From: Synechococcus sp. CC9605
Lineage (GTDB): Bacteria > Cyanobacteriota > Cyanobacteriia > PCC-6307 > Cyanobiaceae
Direction of reading: 5' to 3'
DNA length: 64,000 nt
Assembly (NCBI RefSeq): GCF_000012625.1
Contig: NC_007516.1
Location: forward strand, 930,001-994,000
The position numbers and the translations under genes are program-made. The notes beneath the pieces were generated by a model. It made no database searches. It was given only the letters and a program-made list of their open reading frames with translations, and was not told the DNA's origin. This document shows positions 53,638 to 62,615 of the stretch, in pieces (positions within the stretch are counted from its first letter, which is position 1; each line of letters begins with the position of its first letter).

Positions 53638-54672
53638 TCAGGCCAGTGTCCCACCTGACTCCGCCAGCATCCGGGCGCGACAGGCTGCACTGAACAGTCC
53701 GGCATCGGGATCGATCACCGCCGTGACCTGCATCCCTTCGATCAGCTCGCGGAAGCGACCCTTATCGCGCATCGCATTGAGAAAGCTGGCGGATTGCAGG
53801 CCCTTCAGTTGTTTTGATGCGGTGCCCCCACCAACCCAGAGACCTCCTGTGCAGAGTTCCTGGAGGGCAAGATCGCCTGCCGCTGCCCCATAGGCCTCCA
53901 GCCAGAGCTGTAGAGCGCGTTGCATCAAGGGATCACCCCCTTCAGCAGCGACGCTCACCTCAGCGGGAAGATCGTTGGAGCTGTTGCGCCGCCAAGCCTC
54001 CGCCACGCTGCGCAGGGGGTGCACGGCGGCGTCGGGTTTCTGAAGCAGCCAGTGGGCCACATGCCCCAGCCCGGTGCCACTAACGATGCGTTCGATCGAC
54101 AGCCGGCTGATGCCGAGGTCTTGTTTGAGCCAGCAGGCCAGCTCCCATTCCGATTCATTGCGCGGGGCAAATTCGCGGTGCCCTCCTTCGCTCGCCAGGG
54201 CCACCAGGCCCCGTTCACTCTGCAGTCCCCGTGCCATGCCGAGACCAGTGCCGGCACCAAGAATTGCCACGGGGCCCTTGTCCTTGTGGCCCTTCTGAAG
54301 GATCACCTGCTGATTGCCGTCGAAGTGGGGCAGCCCGTAAATCAGCACGCCGAAATCATTCACCAGTTCGAGCCGTTCCGTGCCCGCAGCCTTCGCCAGG
54401 TCGGCCTCCCGCAGTCGCCAGGGAAGGTTGGTGATCCGGGCCTCGCTCTGACGCACCGGACCGGCAACGGCGATGCAGGCTTGCGTTGGGGCGGGGAGAT
54501 CAGCGGGACGGTTGTTGAGGAAGGCCTCGAGCATCGGCTCAAGGGATGACCATTCCCCTGAGCGGAAGCGTTCTTGATGCAGCAGGCGCAGCTGACCGGC
54601 CTCACTCCCGTAGAGAGCGAGCAGAGTCTTGGTGCCTCCCATGTCCCCAGCCAGGAGTGTGGTGGTGGCCAT
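53638..54672 (-). CDS. glk: Glucokinase (Glk family)
   Basis: 344 aa, ATG at 54672. ATP-binding phosphate 1 motif GDMGGTKTLLALYG (residue 9 on), glucose-site LVNDFGVLIYGL (Asp about 106), phosphate 2 GAGTGLGMARG and EGGHREFAP with the sugar-binding Glu and His. This is the bacterial Glk type, distinct from the ROK kinase at 45797. It feeds glucose into glycolysis or the pentose phosphate path. Confidence 0.95.
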   Translation of the reverse strand: MATTTLLAGDMGGTKTLLALYGSEAGQLRLLHQERFRSGEWSSLEPMLEAFLNNRPADLPAPTQACIAVAGPVRQSEARITNLPWRLREADLAKAAGTERLELVNDFGVLIYGLPHFDGNQQVILQKGHKDKGPVAILGAGTGLGMARGLQSERGLVALASEGGHREFAPRNESEWELACWLKQDLGISRLSIERIVSGTGLGHVAHWLLQKPDAAVHPLRSVAEAWRRNSSNDLPAEVSVAAEGGDPLMQRALQLWLEAYGAAAGDLALQELCTGGLWVGGGTASKQLKGLQSASFLNAMRDKGRFRELIEGMQVTAVIDPDAGLFSAACRARMLAESGGTLA

Positions 54673-54707
54673 CCAGGGCTGTGGCGTCTCCTACCAGCGT
54701 GGTTCGC

Positions 54708-55103
54708 TCAAGAGAAGAAGTCCAGTGGAAGTGGTCCCCAGGTGGTGCTTGGCGTGGTGTCGTCGTCGCCGTGGCCACTGATCAGAATTCCTTCGCCGAG
54801 GCCGTGCTCGATCCGAATGCGGATCGTGCCCCCCTTCTGATTGGCTTTCAGGAAAACAGGACCCGCTTCCTCAGGGCTGTCGATGAGCTCCAGCGGCTCC
54901 CACTGTCGGCTTTGCTCCAGGCTGCGCAGCGCTGTGAGGGCCTGCTCGCTGGACGGAGCCATAACGCCGATGGTGAACCAGCTGGCCTTGGCCATGGCCT
55001 GATCAAGTTCTGCTCGCAGCTCACTTTTGATCTGGGGCAGCAGCTCCGGTGCTCCGCGCAGACGCGCGAGATCGGCAAGGTTCTGCACGGGAGAATCCGT
55101 CAT
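54708..55103 (-). CDS. DUF1824 protein
   Basis: 131 aa. Its start overlaps the thrS stop (ATGA). Typical DUF1824 features: ELRAELDQAMAKASWFTIGV, WEPLELIDSPEEAGPVFLKAN, RIRIEHGLGEGILISGHG and the end PSTTWGPLPLDFF. Soluble beta-rich protein seen in cyanobacteria next to thrS or glk. Function unknown. Confidence 0.85.
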   Translation of the reverse strand: MTDSPVQNLADLARLRGAPELLPQIKSELRAELDQAMAKASWFTIGVMAPSSEQALTALRSLEQSRQWEPLELIDSPEEAGPVFLKANQKGGTIRIRIEHGLGEGILISGHGDDDTTPSTTWGPLPLDFFS

Positions 55104-56935
55104 CGGTTCAGCTCTAGGCCTGCGGCGCGCTCGCTGTTGGCCATCTGGGCAGCACTGAGAAGGTCGGACACTGCTGTAACTCCGAGATCACCGTCCCGTC
55201 GGCTGCGCAGGCTCACGGCGTTCTGCTCCGCTTCCTTGGCACCGATGACCGCCAACACAGGGATCTTCATCTGTTCGCCGGTGCGGATCAATTTGCCGAG
55301 CCGGTCGCCGCTGCGGTCGACGGTGGCGCGAACACCAGCCTTGGTGAGCTGATCGAGCAGCTGTTCCGCGTAGGGCTGCACCTCGTCGGTGACCGGCAGC
55401 AGACGCACCTGCTCGGGGGCCAGCCAGAAGGGGTAATCGCCGGCGTAGTTCTCGGTCATGATCCCGAAGAATCGCTCCAGCGAACCGAAGATGGCGCGGT
55501 GGATCATGATCGGCCGCTGCTTGCTGCCGTCGGCGGCGATGTAGTCGAGCTCGAACCGTTCCGGCAAGTTGAAATCCAACTGGATGGTGGAGCACTGCCA
55601 CATCCGGCCGATGGCGTCTTCGATCTTGAGGTCGATTTTCGGGCCGTAGAAGGCTCCGCCGCCCTCATCAATTTTGTAGGCCCAACCCTTGCGCTCCAGG
55701 GCCTCAATCAGTCCCTTGGTAGCCAGGTCCCAGACGGCGTCTTCGCCGATGGACTTCTCCGGGCGGGTGGAGAGGTTGATCTCGTAGTTGCTGAAATCGA
55801 AGGCGGAGAGGATCCGTTCGGTGAGATCGAGGATCTTCAGGATCTCGTCGCTGATCTGCTCCGGCAGGCAGAACACGTGGGCATCGTCTTGGGTGAAACC
55901 CCGCACCCGCATCAGACCGTGCATCACACCGGGCCGCTCGTAGCGATAGACCGTTCCCAGCTCGGCCCAGCGGATGGGCAGTTCCCGGTAGCTGCGCAGT
56001 TTGCTGGCGTAGGTGAGCACGTGGAACGGGCAGTTCATCGGCTTGAGCTGGTACTCCCGCTCATCCACCTCCATCGGGCCGAACATGCTCTCGGCGTAGA
56101 AGTCGAGGTGGCCTGAGGTCTTCCAGAGGCTGATGTCCGCCACGTGGGGGGTGTAAAGGAGCTCGTATCCGCCCTCGAAGTGGGCCTGGCGCCAGAACTC
56201 CTCGATCAACAGGCGTATGCGGGCACCGCGGGGGTGCCAGAACACCAGGCCAGCCCCGGCCTCATCCTCGATGGAGAAGAGGTCGAGGTCTTTGCCGATG
56301 CGGCGATGGTCGCGGCGAAGCGCTTCTTCCTTGCGGCGTTTGTGCTCCGCCAGCTGTTCCGGGCTCTCCCAGGCCGTGCCGTAGATGCGTTGCAGCTGCG
56401 CTTTGGTTTCATCGCCTCGCCAGTAAGCACCTGCGAGGCTTTCCAGCTCGAAGGCCTTGGCATTGAGTTGGCCGGTGTGATCCACGTGGGGGCCGGCACA
56501 AAGGTCCCACCAGTCCTCCCCAAGGGTGTAGAGGGTGATCGGTTCATGCAGCCCCTGAAGAATCTCGAGCTTGTAGGGCTCGTTCTGGGCTTTGATTTTT
56601 TCCTCGGCCTCGTTGCGGCTTACTTCAACCCGCTGAAGGGGCAGCTTCTTATTGATGATTTTGATCATCCCCTTCTTGATGGCCTTCAGGTCGGCCTCCG
56701 TGAAGGGATCGGGATTGTCGAAGTCGTAATAGAAACCTGTTTCGGTCCAGGGGCCGATGGTGACGCGTGCCTTGGGAAACAACTGCTGCACAGCCATGGC
56801 CATCACATGGCTCATGGAGTGCCGAATCTTCAGCAGTTGATCGCTTTCGCTGGTCTTGGGCAGAACCACCGGTGCTGAAGGGGCTGGGGTGGTTGCTGCA
56901 GCGCTGCTCACCGGTTCAGGTTCAGGGCCCGCCAT
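55100..56935 (-). CDS. thrS: Threonyl-tRNA synthetase
   Basis: 611 aa from ATG 56935. The N-terminus is a short Ala/Pro-rich stretch in place of the TGS domain found in many bacterial ThrRS. The editing domain follows (HSMSHVMAMAVQQLFP, about residue 40; CAGPHVDHTGQLN, about 165). The class II core has zinc ligands Cys in MNCPFHVL, His in DDAHVFC and His in MIHRAIFGSLER, and motif 2 YRYERPGVMHGLMRVRGFTQ. The C-terminal anticodon domain ends near QNAVSLRSRRDGD. Confidence 0.96.
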   Translation of the reverse strand: MAGPEPEPVSSAAATTPAPSAPVVLPKTSESDQLLKIRHSMSHVMAMAVQQLFPKARVTIGPWTETGFYYDFDNPDPFTEADLKAIKKGMIKIINKKLPLQRVEVSRNEAEEKIKAQNEPYKLEILQGLHEPITLYTLGEDWWDLCAGPHVDHTGQLNAKAFELESLAGAYWRGDETKAQLQRIYGTAWESPEQLAEHKRRKEEALRRDHRRIGKDLDLFSIEDEAGAGLVFWHPRGARIRLLIEEFWRQAHFEGGYELLYTPHVADISLWKTSGHLDFYAESMFGPMEVDEREYQLKPMNCPFHVLTYASKLRSYRELPIRWAELGTVYRYERPGVMHGLMRVRGFTQDDAHVFCLPEQISDEILKILDLTERILSAFDFSNYEINLSTRPEKSIGEDAVWDLATKGLIEALERKGWAYKIDEGGGAFYGPKIDLKIEDAIGRMWQCSTIQLDFNLPERFELDYIAADGSKQRPIMIHRAIFGSLERFFGIMTENYAGDYPFWLAPEQVRLLPVTDEVQPYAEQLLDQLTKAGVRATVDRSGDRLGKLIRTGEQMKIPVLAVIGAKEAEQNAVSLRSRRDGDLGVTAVSDLLSAAQMANSERAAGLELNR

Positions 56936-56938
56936 CCT

Positions 56939-57295
56939 ATGGGCGAGACCCGAGGGCAACACGTGGGTGAGTCAACCAATCGGGAAGCTGGAGCACTCTT
57001 GGATGAGTTGCTGTCTTCCCTTCTCGATGACTTCGAGCACTGGTTTCAGCGGGGTGAGGAGCTTCTGCAGGCCTGTCCGGAGGAGGTGATGCCGCAGGAG
57101 GAGCGTCAGCGCATGGTGGAGCGGTTGCAGGACGGCAAGAAGGCCATTGCTGCAACGCGGTCACTTGTGGCTGCATCAACGCAGCCCATGGCGGTCTCCA
57201 TGGAGGTGATGAGCCCGTGGCATGGCCTGGTTACGGAGGTGTGGGCTCTGGCCGCGAGGTTGGGGTCGTCCCGTTCGACTCAGGCCCCCAGTTGA
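56939..57295 (+). CDS. DUF2605 protein
   Basis: 118 aa from ATG 56939, only 3 nt from the divergent thrS start; a GTG at 56963 is an alternative. Helical: ALLDELLSSLLDDFEHWFQRG, EERQRMVERLQDGKKAIAAT and PWHGLVTEVWALAARL, as in the cyanobacterial DUF2605 family. Soluble; function unknown. The 3' end overlaps the convergent lysozyme gene by 16 nt. Confidence 0.8.
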   Translation: MGETRGQHVGESTNREAGALLDELLSSLLDDFEHWFQRGEELLQACPEEVMPQEERQRMVERLQDGKKAIAATRSLVAASTQPMAVSMEVMSPWHGLVTEVWALAARLGSSRSTQAPS

Positions 57296-57963
57296 TTGCG
57301 CAACTCGCGCAAGTTGGTGCTGTAGAAGCTCGCCAGTTCCTGATGGCTCTTCACAGGTTGTCCGTAGGCGGAGCGGCCAGTCCAGGTGGGGAAGGATGCC
57401 CATTCCGGAGCCAGCTTCGCCATGGCGTTCTTGGTCAGGCCCTGTCGGTCAATCTCGTTGAGAGCACCCCGGCGCTCAACGAGGTGCAGAGCGGCCTGAT
57501 CTTGGTGCCTGGGCTCGAAGCTGCTCAGCCTGAGTTCCTTCGCCACTCCTTTCCAGGTCTTGGGCAGAAATTGATAAGCCCCGGCAGCGGCGCTGGTGTA
57601 GCGCTTCACGATCACCCGCTCGGGATGACGTGAGAGGTCCTGGAACTGCCCTCCGCCATACATGATCCGATAGCCCTTGTCTTCGCCGTCCTTCCAGGTT
57701 CCCTCGGCATAGCGAATGGTGTTGAGCAGGGCGCGTCGCTCAGGCGTCAGCTCATAACGCCCGCCCTCCTTGCCGGAGGACAGGGTGGCGCGGCTGCTGG
57801 TGGCGCTTTGCTCAGCCTGTTCTGCAGGCGCCTCTGCGTTCTGGATCGGCTGTTTGGCTCCTGCGGACATCACCAATCCTGCGGTCAGGGCTGCACCGAC
57901 CACAGGCCGGCTCCAACGTGTGGCTGGGTTGAACACAGAAAAAAGACGATGCACGCAGAACAA
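57280..57963 (-). CDS. GH104-type (phage lambda lysozyme-like) muramidase
   Basis: 227 aa from a TTG at 57963 (later GTG codons are possible), with a hydrophobic N-terminus (RPVVGAALTAGLVMSAGA) that may be an export signal or anchor. The rest is a lambda-endolysin fold: NTIRYAEGTWKDGEDKGYR with the catalytic Glu, YGGGQFQDLSRHPERVIV and SAAAGAYQFLPKTWKGVAKE. No phage genes surround it, so it is a cell-wall enzyme. It cleaves glycan strands of peptidoglycan, probably in the periplasm. Confidence 0.82.
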   Translation of the reverse strand: MFCVHRLFSVFNPATRWSRPVVGAALTAGLVMSAGAKQPIQNAEAPAEQAEQSATSSRATLSSGKEGGRYELTPERRALLNTIRYAEGTWKDGEDKGYRIMYGGGQFQDLSRHPERVIVKRYTSAAAGAYQFLPKTWKGVAKELRLSSFEPRHQDQAALHLVERRGALNEIDRQGLTKNAMAKLAPEWASFPTWTGRSAYGQPVKSHQELASFYSTNLRELRNQLGA

Positions 57964-58144
57964 TCAGGTGGACGGCCACAGTGCTGGCCCATGAGACCTG
58001 GACGCGAGATCGGCACCTGAGGGGTTGACGCATCGTCTCCGCTGTGTATGTGAAGCTGGGAGAAGGGTGAGAGTCTTGCAAGGCTCGCGGTCGCGACTGA
58101 GGTTGTCTCGGTCAGGTCTTGGTGGCCAACGCCCAAGCTCGTGT

Positions 58145-58168
58145 CAGCCGCATTGATAAGTGCGGCTG
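58145..58168. repeat. Perfect inverted repeat between lysozyme and trpS genes
   Basis: CAGCCGCA and TGCGGCTG flank an eight-base loop (TTGATAAG). No T-run on either side. It lies upstream of the lysozyme gene and beyond the trpS stop, so it could be a weak terminator or an operator. Confidence 0.4.
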
Positions 58169-58188
58169 ATGCTTGCCTTGGGTGGCGA

Positions 58189-59202
58189 TCAGGCTGGTCG
58201 GGCGAAGCCCAAGGCGTCCCGAACCCGTTCAAGCGTGGCGTTGGCCACGGTTTCGGCTTTCTCGCGGCCTGTGCTCAGCACCTGGTCAAGCTCGGTGGGG
58301 TCTTGCATCAGCTCCCGGTAGCGGGCCTGGATCGGCTCCAGGGCGTTCACGGTGGCTTCGGCTAGCAACGGCTTGAACTGTCCCCAACCCATCTCGCCAC
58401 ATTCAGCGGCGGCCTGCTCCCGCCCTTTGCCGCTCAGGATTGCGTAAAGCCCAAGCAGGTTGTCGGTTTCCGGTCGATCAGGGTTGCCGAATTCGAGGCC
58501 ACGTTCTGGATCGGTTTTGGCGCGTTTGATCTTTTTGGTGATCAGCTCCGGAGGGTCCAGAAGCGTGATTCGACTCCCCTCGTTTGGATCGCTCTTGCTC
58601 ATCTTGCTGCGACCATCCGTCAGGCTCATCACCCGTGCCCCTTCCTTGAGGATCATCGGTTTGGGCACTTTGAGCACCGGCGTCTCCTTGTCGCCGAAGC
58701 GGGCATTGATCCGCTGCTGGGCGATGTCGCGCGCCAGCTCCAGGTGCTGCTTCTGATCCTCACCGACGGGCACCAGGTCAGCGTCGTAGAGAAGGATGTC
58801 GGCGGCCATCAACACGGGGTAGTCCAGGAGGCCCACAGAGACGTTGTCTCCTTGCTTCACCGCTTTCTCCTTGAACTGAATCATCCGCTCCAGCCAGTTG
58901 AGCGGCGTGACGCAATTCAGCAACCAGCACAGTTCGCTGTGGGCTGCCACCTGGCTCTGGACAAACACCGAGCAGCGTTTGGGGTCCATGCCACAGGCCA
59001 GGTAAAGCGCTGCTGTGGAACGGGTGTCCTCAGCCAGGCGGCTGGGGTCATGGGGAACGGTGATGGCGTGGAGATCCACGACACAGACAAAGGTGTCGTG
59101 GGTCTCCTGCAGATCAACCCAATTGCGGATGGCACCCAGCCAATTGCCGAGGTGCAGTGCTCCGGTCGGTTGCACCCCGGAAAGAACCCTTGGCTGGCTC
59201 AT
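58189..59202 (-). CDS. trpS: Tryptophanyl-tRNA synthetase
   Basis: 337 aa from ATG 59202. Class I synthetase with the HIGH-like motif TGALHLGNWLG (residue 13 on), Trp-site DLHAITVPHDP, VPVGEDQKQHLELARDIA and the KMSKS motif GRSKMSKSDPNEG (about 195). Starts 3 nt after the stop of the RGG-rich gene. Confidence 0.97.
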   Translation of the reverse strand: MSQPRVLSGVQPTGALHLGNWLGAIRNWVDLQETHDTFVCVVDLHAITVPHDPSRLAEDTRSTAALYLACGMDPKRCSVFVQSQVAAHSELCWLLNCVTPLNWLERMIQFKEKAVKQGDNVSVGLLDYPVLMAADILLYDADLVPVGEDQKQHLELARDIAQQRINARFGDKETPVLKVPKPMILKEGARVMSLTDGRSKMSKSDPNEGSRITLLDPPELITKKIKRAKTDPERGLEFGNPDRPETDNLLGLYAILSGKGREQAAAECGEMGWGQFKPLLAEATVNALEPIQARYRELMQDPTELDQVLSTGREKAETVANATLERVRDALGFARPA

Positions 59203-59205
59203 CAA

Positions 59206-59721
59206 TCAGGCCTCGGTTGCTTCGGTTTTGGTGTCGTCGCTGGGGGCGGCTTCTGACTCCACCACCGGCTCCACAACTGGTTCCACCTCCGGCTCGGCAA
59301 CCGGTTCAGCCGGGACTTCCGGCTGGGGTTTGGCCGGTCGGGCAAAGGGATTCGGACGGGACCCACGGCCACCACGCTCATCGTCAGAGCGGCGGCCACG
59401 ACCACCACCATCGCGGCCACCACCATCACGCCGTCCCCCCCGGGCTGGCTGGTTGCGTTGCTGCTCGATCAGGGCATCGAGTTGGCCATCCTCCAGCATT
59501 TGGCCGAGGCTGCGAACTGCGAAACCCAGAACGGCGACGGTTGAGCGGAGGTTGAAGGCCTCCTGCAGTGCCCTTGCCGAGCGCATTTCGTTGTCACTCA
59601 GGCGAATCCGGAAGCCTCCGCCTTCACGGCCGCCACCACGGTTGCCACGACTGCGCTGACCGTCTCGGCCGCCGTCTCCCTGTCCCCCCTGTTGTTGGGG
59701 ATCGCTGTAGGAATCACTCAT
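59206..59721 (-). CDS. RGG-rich protein with acidic PEPVxE tail
   Basis: 171 aa in three parts. Residues 1-36 are low-complexity Gly/Arg/Gln (QRSRGNRGGGREGGG). Residues 37-90 are a compact conserved core (RIRLSDNEMRSARALQEAFN, VLGFAVRSLGQMLEDGQL). Residues 92-171 have an RGG-box (RRDGGGRDGGGRGRR) and a Pro/Glu/Val tail with repeated EPVVEP-like units. RGG boxes commonly bind RNA. Directly upstream of trpS in the same direction. Not recognised as a named family. Confidence 0.75.
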   Translation of the reverse strand: MSDSYSDPQQQGGQGDGGRDGQRSRGNRGGGREGGGFRIRLSDNEMRSARALQEAFNLRSTVAVLGFAVRSLGQMLEDGQLDALIEQQRNQPARGGRRDGGGRDGGGRGRRSDDERGGRGSRPNPFARPAKPQPEVPAEPVAEPEVEPVVEPVVESEAAPSDDTKTEATEA

Positions 59722-59737
59722 GGCCCATGGCCTGGAA

Positions 59738-60265
59738 TCAGGCGCAAGTGTGACGCATCACCGGGGTGGTTTCGGTGATCCAGAGCAGCTGGTGGCATTC
59801 AACACTATTCTCGCGAGCCAGCACGAGCATCGGAACCGCCGTGACCCCCCGCTCAATCCGTTCGCGATAGCTGCTCACCAGTTGTCGGTACCGCTCGGCT
59901 GTCCAACCGTGGAGGGCCGTGTCACGACTGTTCCAGTAGTCCTGCAGCGCCCTCTGGCAGTCCTCGATGCCGAAGTCATGCCAGCAGTTCTGTTGGGCCA
60001 ACAGTGGATCCATCCCCTGCTTCAGCAGGCGCCGGTAATGCACCAGTTCCGGGGCTTCATCGCGTCCATCCGGAGGGAGCAAACGGTGCAGCTCCGTGAG
60101 GGGGGTTCGAGACAGCCGCAACCAGCAGCGTTCCCGCAGCAAGACAGGAAGTTGCCACGACCAGCCGTCGGCACGGCGAACTTCATCGAGCACCTCAATC
60201 AGTCCTCGCTTCTGACGCTCGGTCAGCCCAGCGAGCGCATGGGTTGTGGTCTCGACCTCAGCCAT
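59738..60265 (-). CDS. Conserved hypothetical protein (175 aa)
   Basis: ATG at 60265, overlapping the cation transporter stop by 8 nt. Soluble helical protein rich in Trp, Arg and Leu: GLTERQKRGLIEVLDEVRR, SWQLPVLLRERCWLRLSR, LLKQGMDPLLAQQNCWHDFG and QLVSSYRERIERG. No metal or catalytic motif. Cotranscribed with the CDF transporter; not recognised. Confidence 0.7.
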   Translation of the reverse strand: MAEVETTTHALAGLTERQKRGLIEVLDEVRRADGWSWQLPVLLRERCWLRLSRTPLTELHRLLPPDGRDEAPELVHYRRLLKQGMDPLLAQQNCWHDFGIEDCQRALQDYWNSRDTALHGWTAERYRQLVSSYRERIERGVTAVPMLVLARENSVECHQLLWITETTPVMRHTCA

Positions 60266-61184
60266 GGGCGCCGGTATATGTGATCCCGTCCTCCACGTAG
60301 TCCTTGGGTTCCAGATGAATGGTGCACCGCACCGGCCCGAAGCTTTCGTCCAAGCGCTCTTCCACCTGTTCGGTGATCCGGTGCGCCTTGGTGAGGTCGT
60401 CAGCGTCGACAACCATATGCATTTCGATGAACACCTGCTGGCCAAGAACGCCCCGGCTGGCGATGTCGTGGCAGTTCATCACCCCTGCGGTGGCCATGGC
60501 TTCGGCATAAATGGCTTCAGGCGCAACCGCCATGTGGTCCACCAGCCAGGGCAAGGTGCCGCTCAGCACCTGCCAGCAAACACGAATCAGAAGCAGTGCC
60601 ATGGGGATGGCCAGTGCAACGTCGAGCCAGCTCACCTGCAACCAGACCGCCCCCGCCATGCCCACCAGCACCAACACGGTGGTCCAAACGTCGCTCACCG
60701 CATGTTGGGCATCTGCCTTGAGCAGGTTGCTGTTCAGTCGCCGACCTTTCCGCAGCTCATATCCCGCGAGCAGGAGGTTGAATCCCAGCACCAGCGTGAG
60801 CAGCACCAGTTCCTGGCTGGTCACACGGATGGGAGGCAGGCCCTCCAGGAGCCTCTCCCCTGAACGAAGCAGGATCTCGATGGCTGTGAACAGGATGAAA
60901 CCAGCGATACCCAGTGCTCCCACCGCCTCGTATTTGCGGTGGCCGTAGGGGTGATCCCTGTCGGGACGTGGATCGGACAGCTTGTTGGTGACCAGTCCCG
61001 TGAGGCTGGACAACGCGTCGGTGGCGCTGTGCATGCCATCAGCGATCACCGCAAGGGAACCACTCATGGCCCCCACCAGAAGCTTCAGCAGCGACATGCT
61101 GATGTTCAGGGCCAGGGCCACCATGAGGACTCTTCGCACCCCCTGGCGGTTGTCGACCATCGCGATGGGATGACTGTGCGTCAC
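60258..61184 (-). CDS. Cation diffusion facilitator transporter
   Basis: 308 aa with six membrane helices and a C-terminal cytoplasmic domain (about 215-308). Metal sites: HSATD in ADGMHSATDALSSL (helix 2) and HAVSD in ADAQHAVSDVWTT (helix 5); HxxxD in both helices is usual for Zn2+ carriers. The signature DHPYGHRKYEAVGALG follows helix 2. The C-terminal domain has metal-binding HDIASRGVLGQQVFIEMHMVVD (cut) and CTIHLEP. Exports Zn2+ or a similar divalent metal; specificity inferred. Confidence 0.92.
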   Translation of the reverse strand: MTHSHPIAMVDNRQGVRRVLMVALALNISMSLLKLLVGAMSGSLAVIADGMHSATDALSSLTGLVTNKLSDPRPDRDHPYGHRKYEAVGALGIAGFILFTAIEILLRSGERLLEGLPPIRVTSQELVLLTLVLGFNLLLAGYELRKGRRLNSNLLKADAQHAVSDVWTTVLVLVGMAGAVWLQVSWLDVALAIPMALLLIRVCWQVLSGTLPWLVDHMAVAPEAIYAEAMATAGVMNCHDIASRGVLGQQVFIEMHMVVDADDLTKAHRITEQVEERLDESFGPVRCTIHLEPKDYVEDGITYTGAHG

Positions 61185-61296
61185 GGCTAACTAGGGCCTC
61201 ATCCCAACTTATGGAGAAGTCGTGCTTCTGGCCTGATGTTCTGGTCTCGGGTGGTGGGTTGAGCTAAGAAGGGCCACTGCTGCAGCAGCCGTTCTG

Positions 61297-62613
61297 TTGA
61301 AACTCCCGGCTTCATGGCCAGACCTGGTGATGCCACCGTCGTCGCTGCTGCGGCCGTTGGCTCTGGCTGGAGCTGGCCTGCTTGCTGGACAGTGGCTGAT
61401 CAGTGATGTGATGCACGTTCCCGGCGGGGGGCTGGGGCTGCTGGCAGCCGGTGGCGTGGTGATCTGGCTTGGCCGCAAGCCCAGCCAACCTCGGTTCACT
61501 GCACCGGTCTCACTGGATGGCTGGCTGACTCGATGTCAGCAGGTGCTGGATCAGTTCGCACATTTCGAGCAGCAACCCTCTGCGGATCTGGCCCGTCGCG
61601 CTGAGCTGAAGTCGGTGCTGGAGCGCAGCGGTCCTGTGCGAATGGCAATGGTTGCCTTGGGAGGCTCCCAGGGTCCGAAGGAAGCAGACCTCAGCAGCTC
61701 TCTTGCTGGACCGACGCCATTGACGCTGTCGCTCTGCCATCCCCTGACCACCGACGACGGCAGCCGTTGCTGGCCCAGCGGCTTGCTGGATCAGGATCTG
61801 ATCTTGTTCAGCCTGCAGGCGCCACTGCTGGCCTCAGATCTGCTCTGGCTTCAGCAGGTGCCGGAGGATCAGCCGGCCTGGTTGCTTTTGGCGACTGAAG
61901 CTGAGAACGCATCCACCGACGCTGTTGCTGCTGTTCGGGATGACCTTCCCCCGCGCTGGCGCGAGCGAATCCTGGTTCAGGAGCCGTCGATGCAGCTGCG
62001 CACCGCCCTTGCGCCGCTGCGCCGTTCGCTCAAACAGGCTGCAGTTGAGACGCGGCCGCGGCTGTTGGCGGAACTGCACCGGCGTTGGCAGCGGGACCTC
62101 GAATCGCTGCGGCGGGAACGCTTTCTGCAGATCCAGCAGCGCACCCAGTGGGTGGTGGCTGGGTCTGTGATGGCCTCCCCCATTGCCAGCCTGGATCTCC
62201 TCGCCGTCGCCGTCGCGAACGGTTTGATGATCAAGGAGATGGGAGAGATCTGGGGGACGTCACTGCAGCCCGATGTGCTGAGGGAGGCGGCGGCACAGCT
62301 GGCTCGGGTGGCCCTCGCCCAGGGCGTGGTGGAGTGGACCGGTCAGACCTTGCTTGGACTGGCCAAGCTCGACGGGGGCAGCTGGCTGATCGCTGGCTCG
62401 ATGCAGGCGCTCAGCGCTGCTTACCTCACCCGGGTGGTGGGCCGATCCATGGCGGATTGGCTGGCGATCAATGCCGGTGTGGATGAGCTCGATCTTGTGG
62501 CCCTGAAGCAGCAGGCACCGTTGCTGGTGGCTCGGGCTGCAGAGCAGGAACGGGTGAACTGGAACGGCTTCGTTCAGCAATCCCGCGACTGGTTGCTTCA
62601 TGCAACTTCATGA
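61297..62613 (+). CDS. DUF697-domain membrane protein
   Basis: 438 aa from TTG 61297 (ATG at 61330 is an alternative). Two N-terminal hydrophobic segments (LLRPLALAGAGLLAGQWLI, GLGLLAAGGVVIWLG), a central soluble part of about 200 residues and a C-terminal DUF697 region with hydrophobic VVAGSVMASPIASLDLLAVA (about 285) and LARVALAQGVVEWTGQTLLG. DUF697 is found with YcjF/GTPase-like proteins. The middle may be a degenerate GTPase, but no P-loop is seen. Function unknown. Confidence 0.75.
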   Translation: MKLPASWPDLVMPPSSLLRPLALAGAGLLAGQWLISDVMHVPGGGLGLLAAGGVVIWLGRKPSQPRFTAPVSLDGWLTRCQQVLDQFAHFEQQPSADLARRAELKSVLERSGPVRMAMVALGGSQGPKEADLSSSLAGPTPLTLSLCHPLTTDDGSRCWPSGLLDQDLILFSLQAPLLASDLLWLQQVPEDQPAWLLLATEAENASTDAVAAVRDDLPPRWRERILVQEPSMQLRTALAPLRRSLKQAAVETRPRLLAELHRRWQRDLESLRRERFLQIQQRTQWVVAGSVMASPIASLDLLAVAVANGLMIKEMGEIWGTSLQPDVLREAAAQLARVALAQGVVEWTGQTLLGLAKLDGGSWLIAGSMQALSAAYLTRVVGRSMADWLAINAGVDELDLVALKQQAPLLVARAAEQERVNWNGFVQQSRDWLLHATS

Positions 62614-62615
62614 AC

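Noticed and set aside
57280-57963. Prophage, because of the lambda-type lysozyme
   Set aside because: No integrase, terminase, capsid, holin or other phage gene is present in the surrounding 10 kb.
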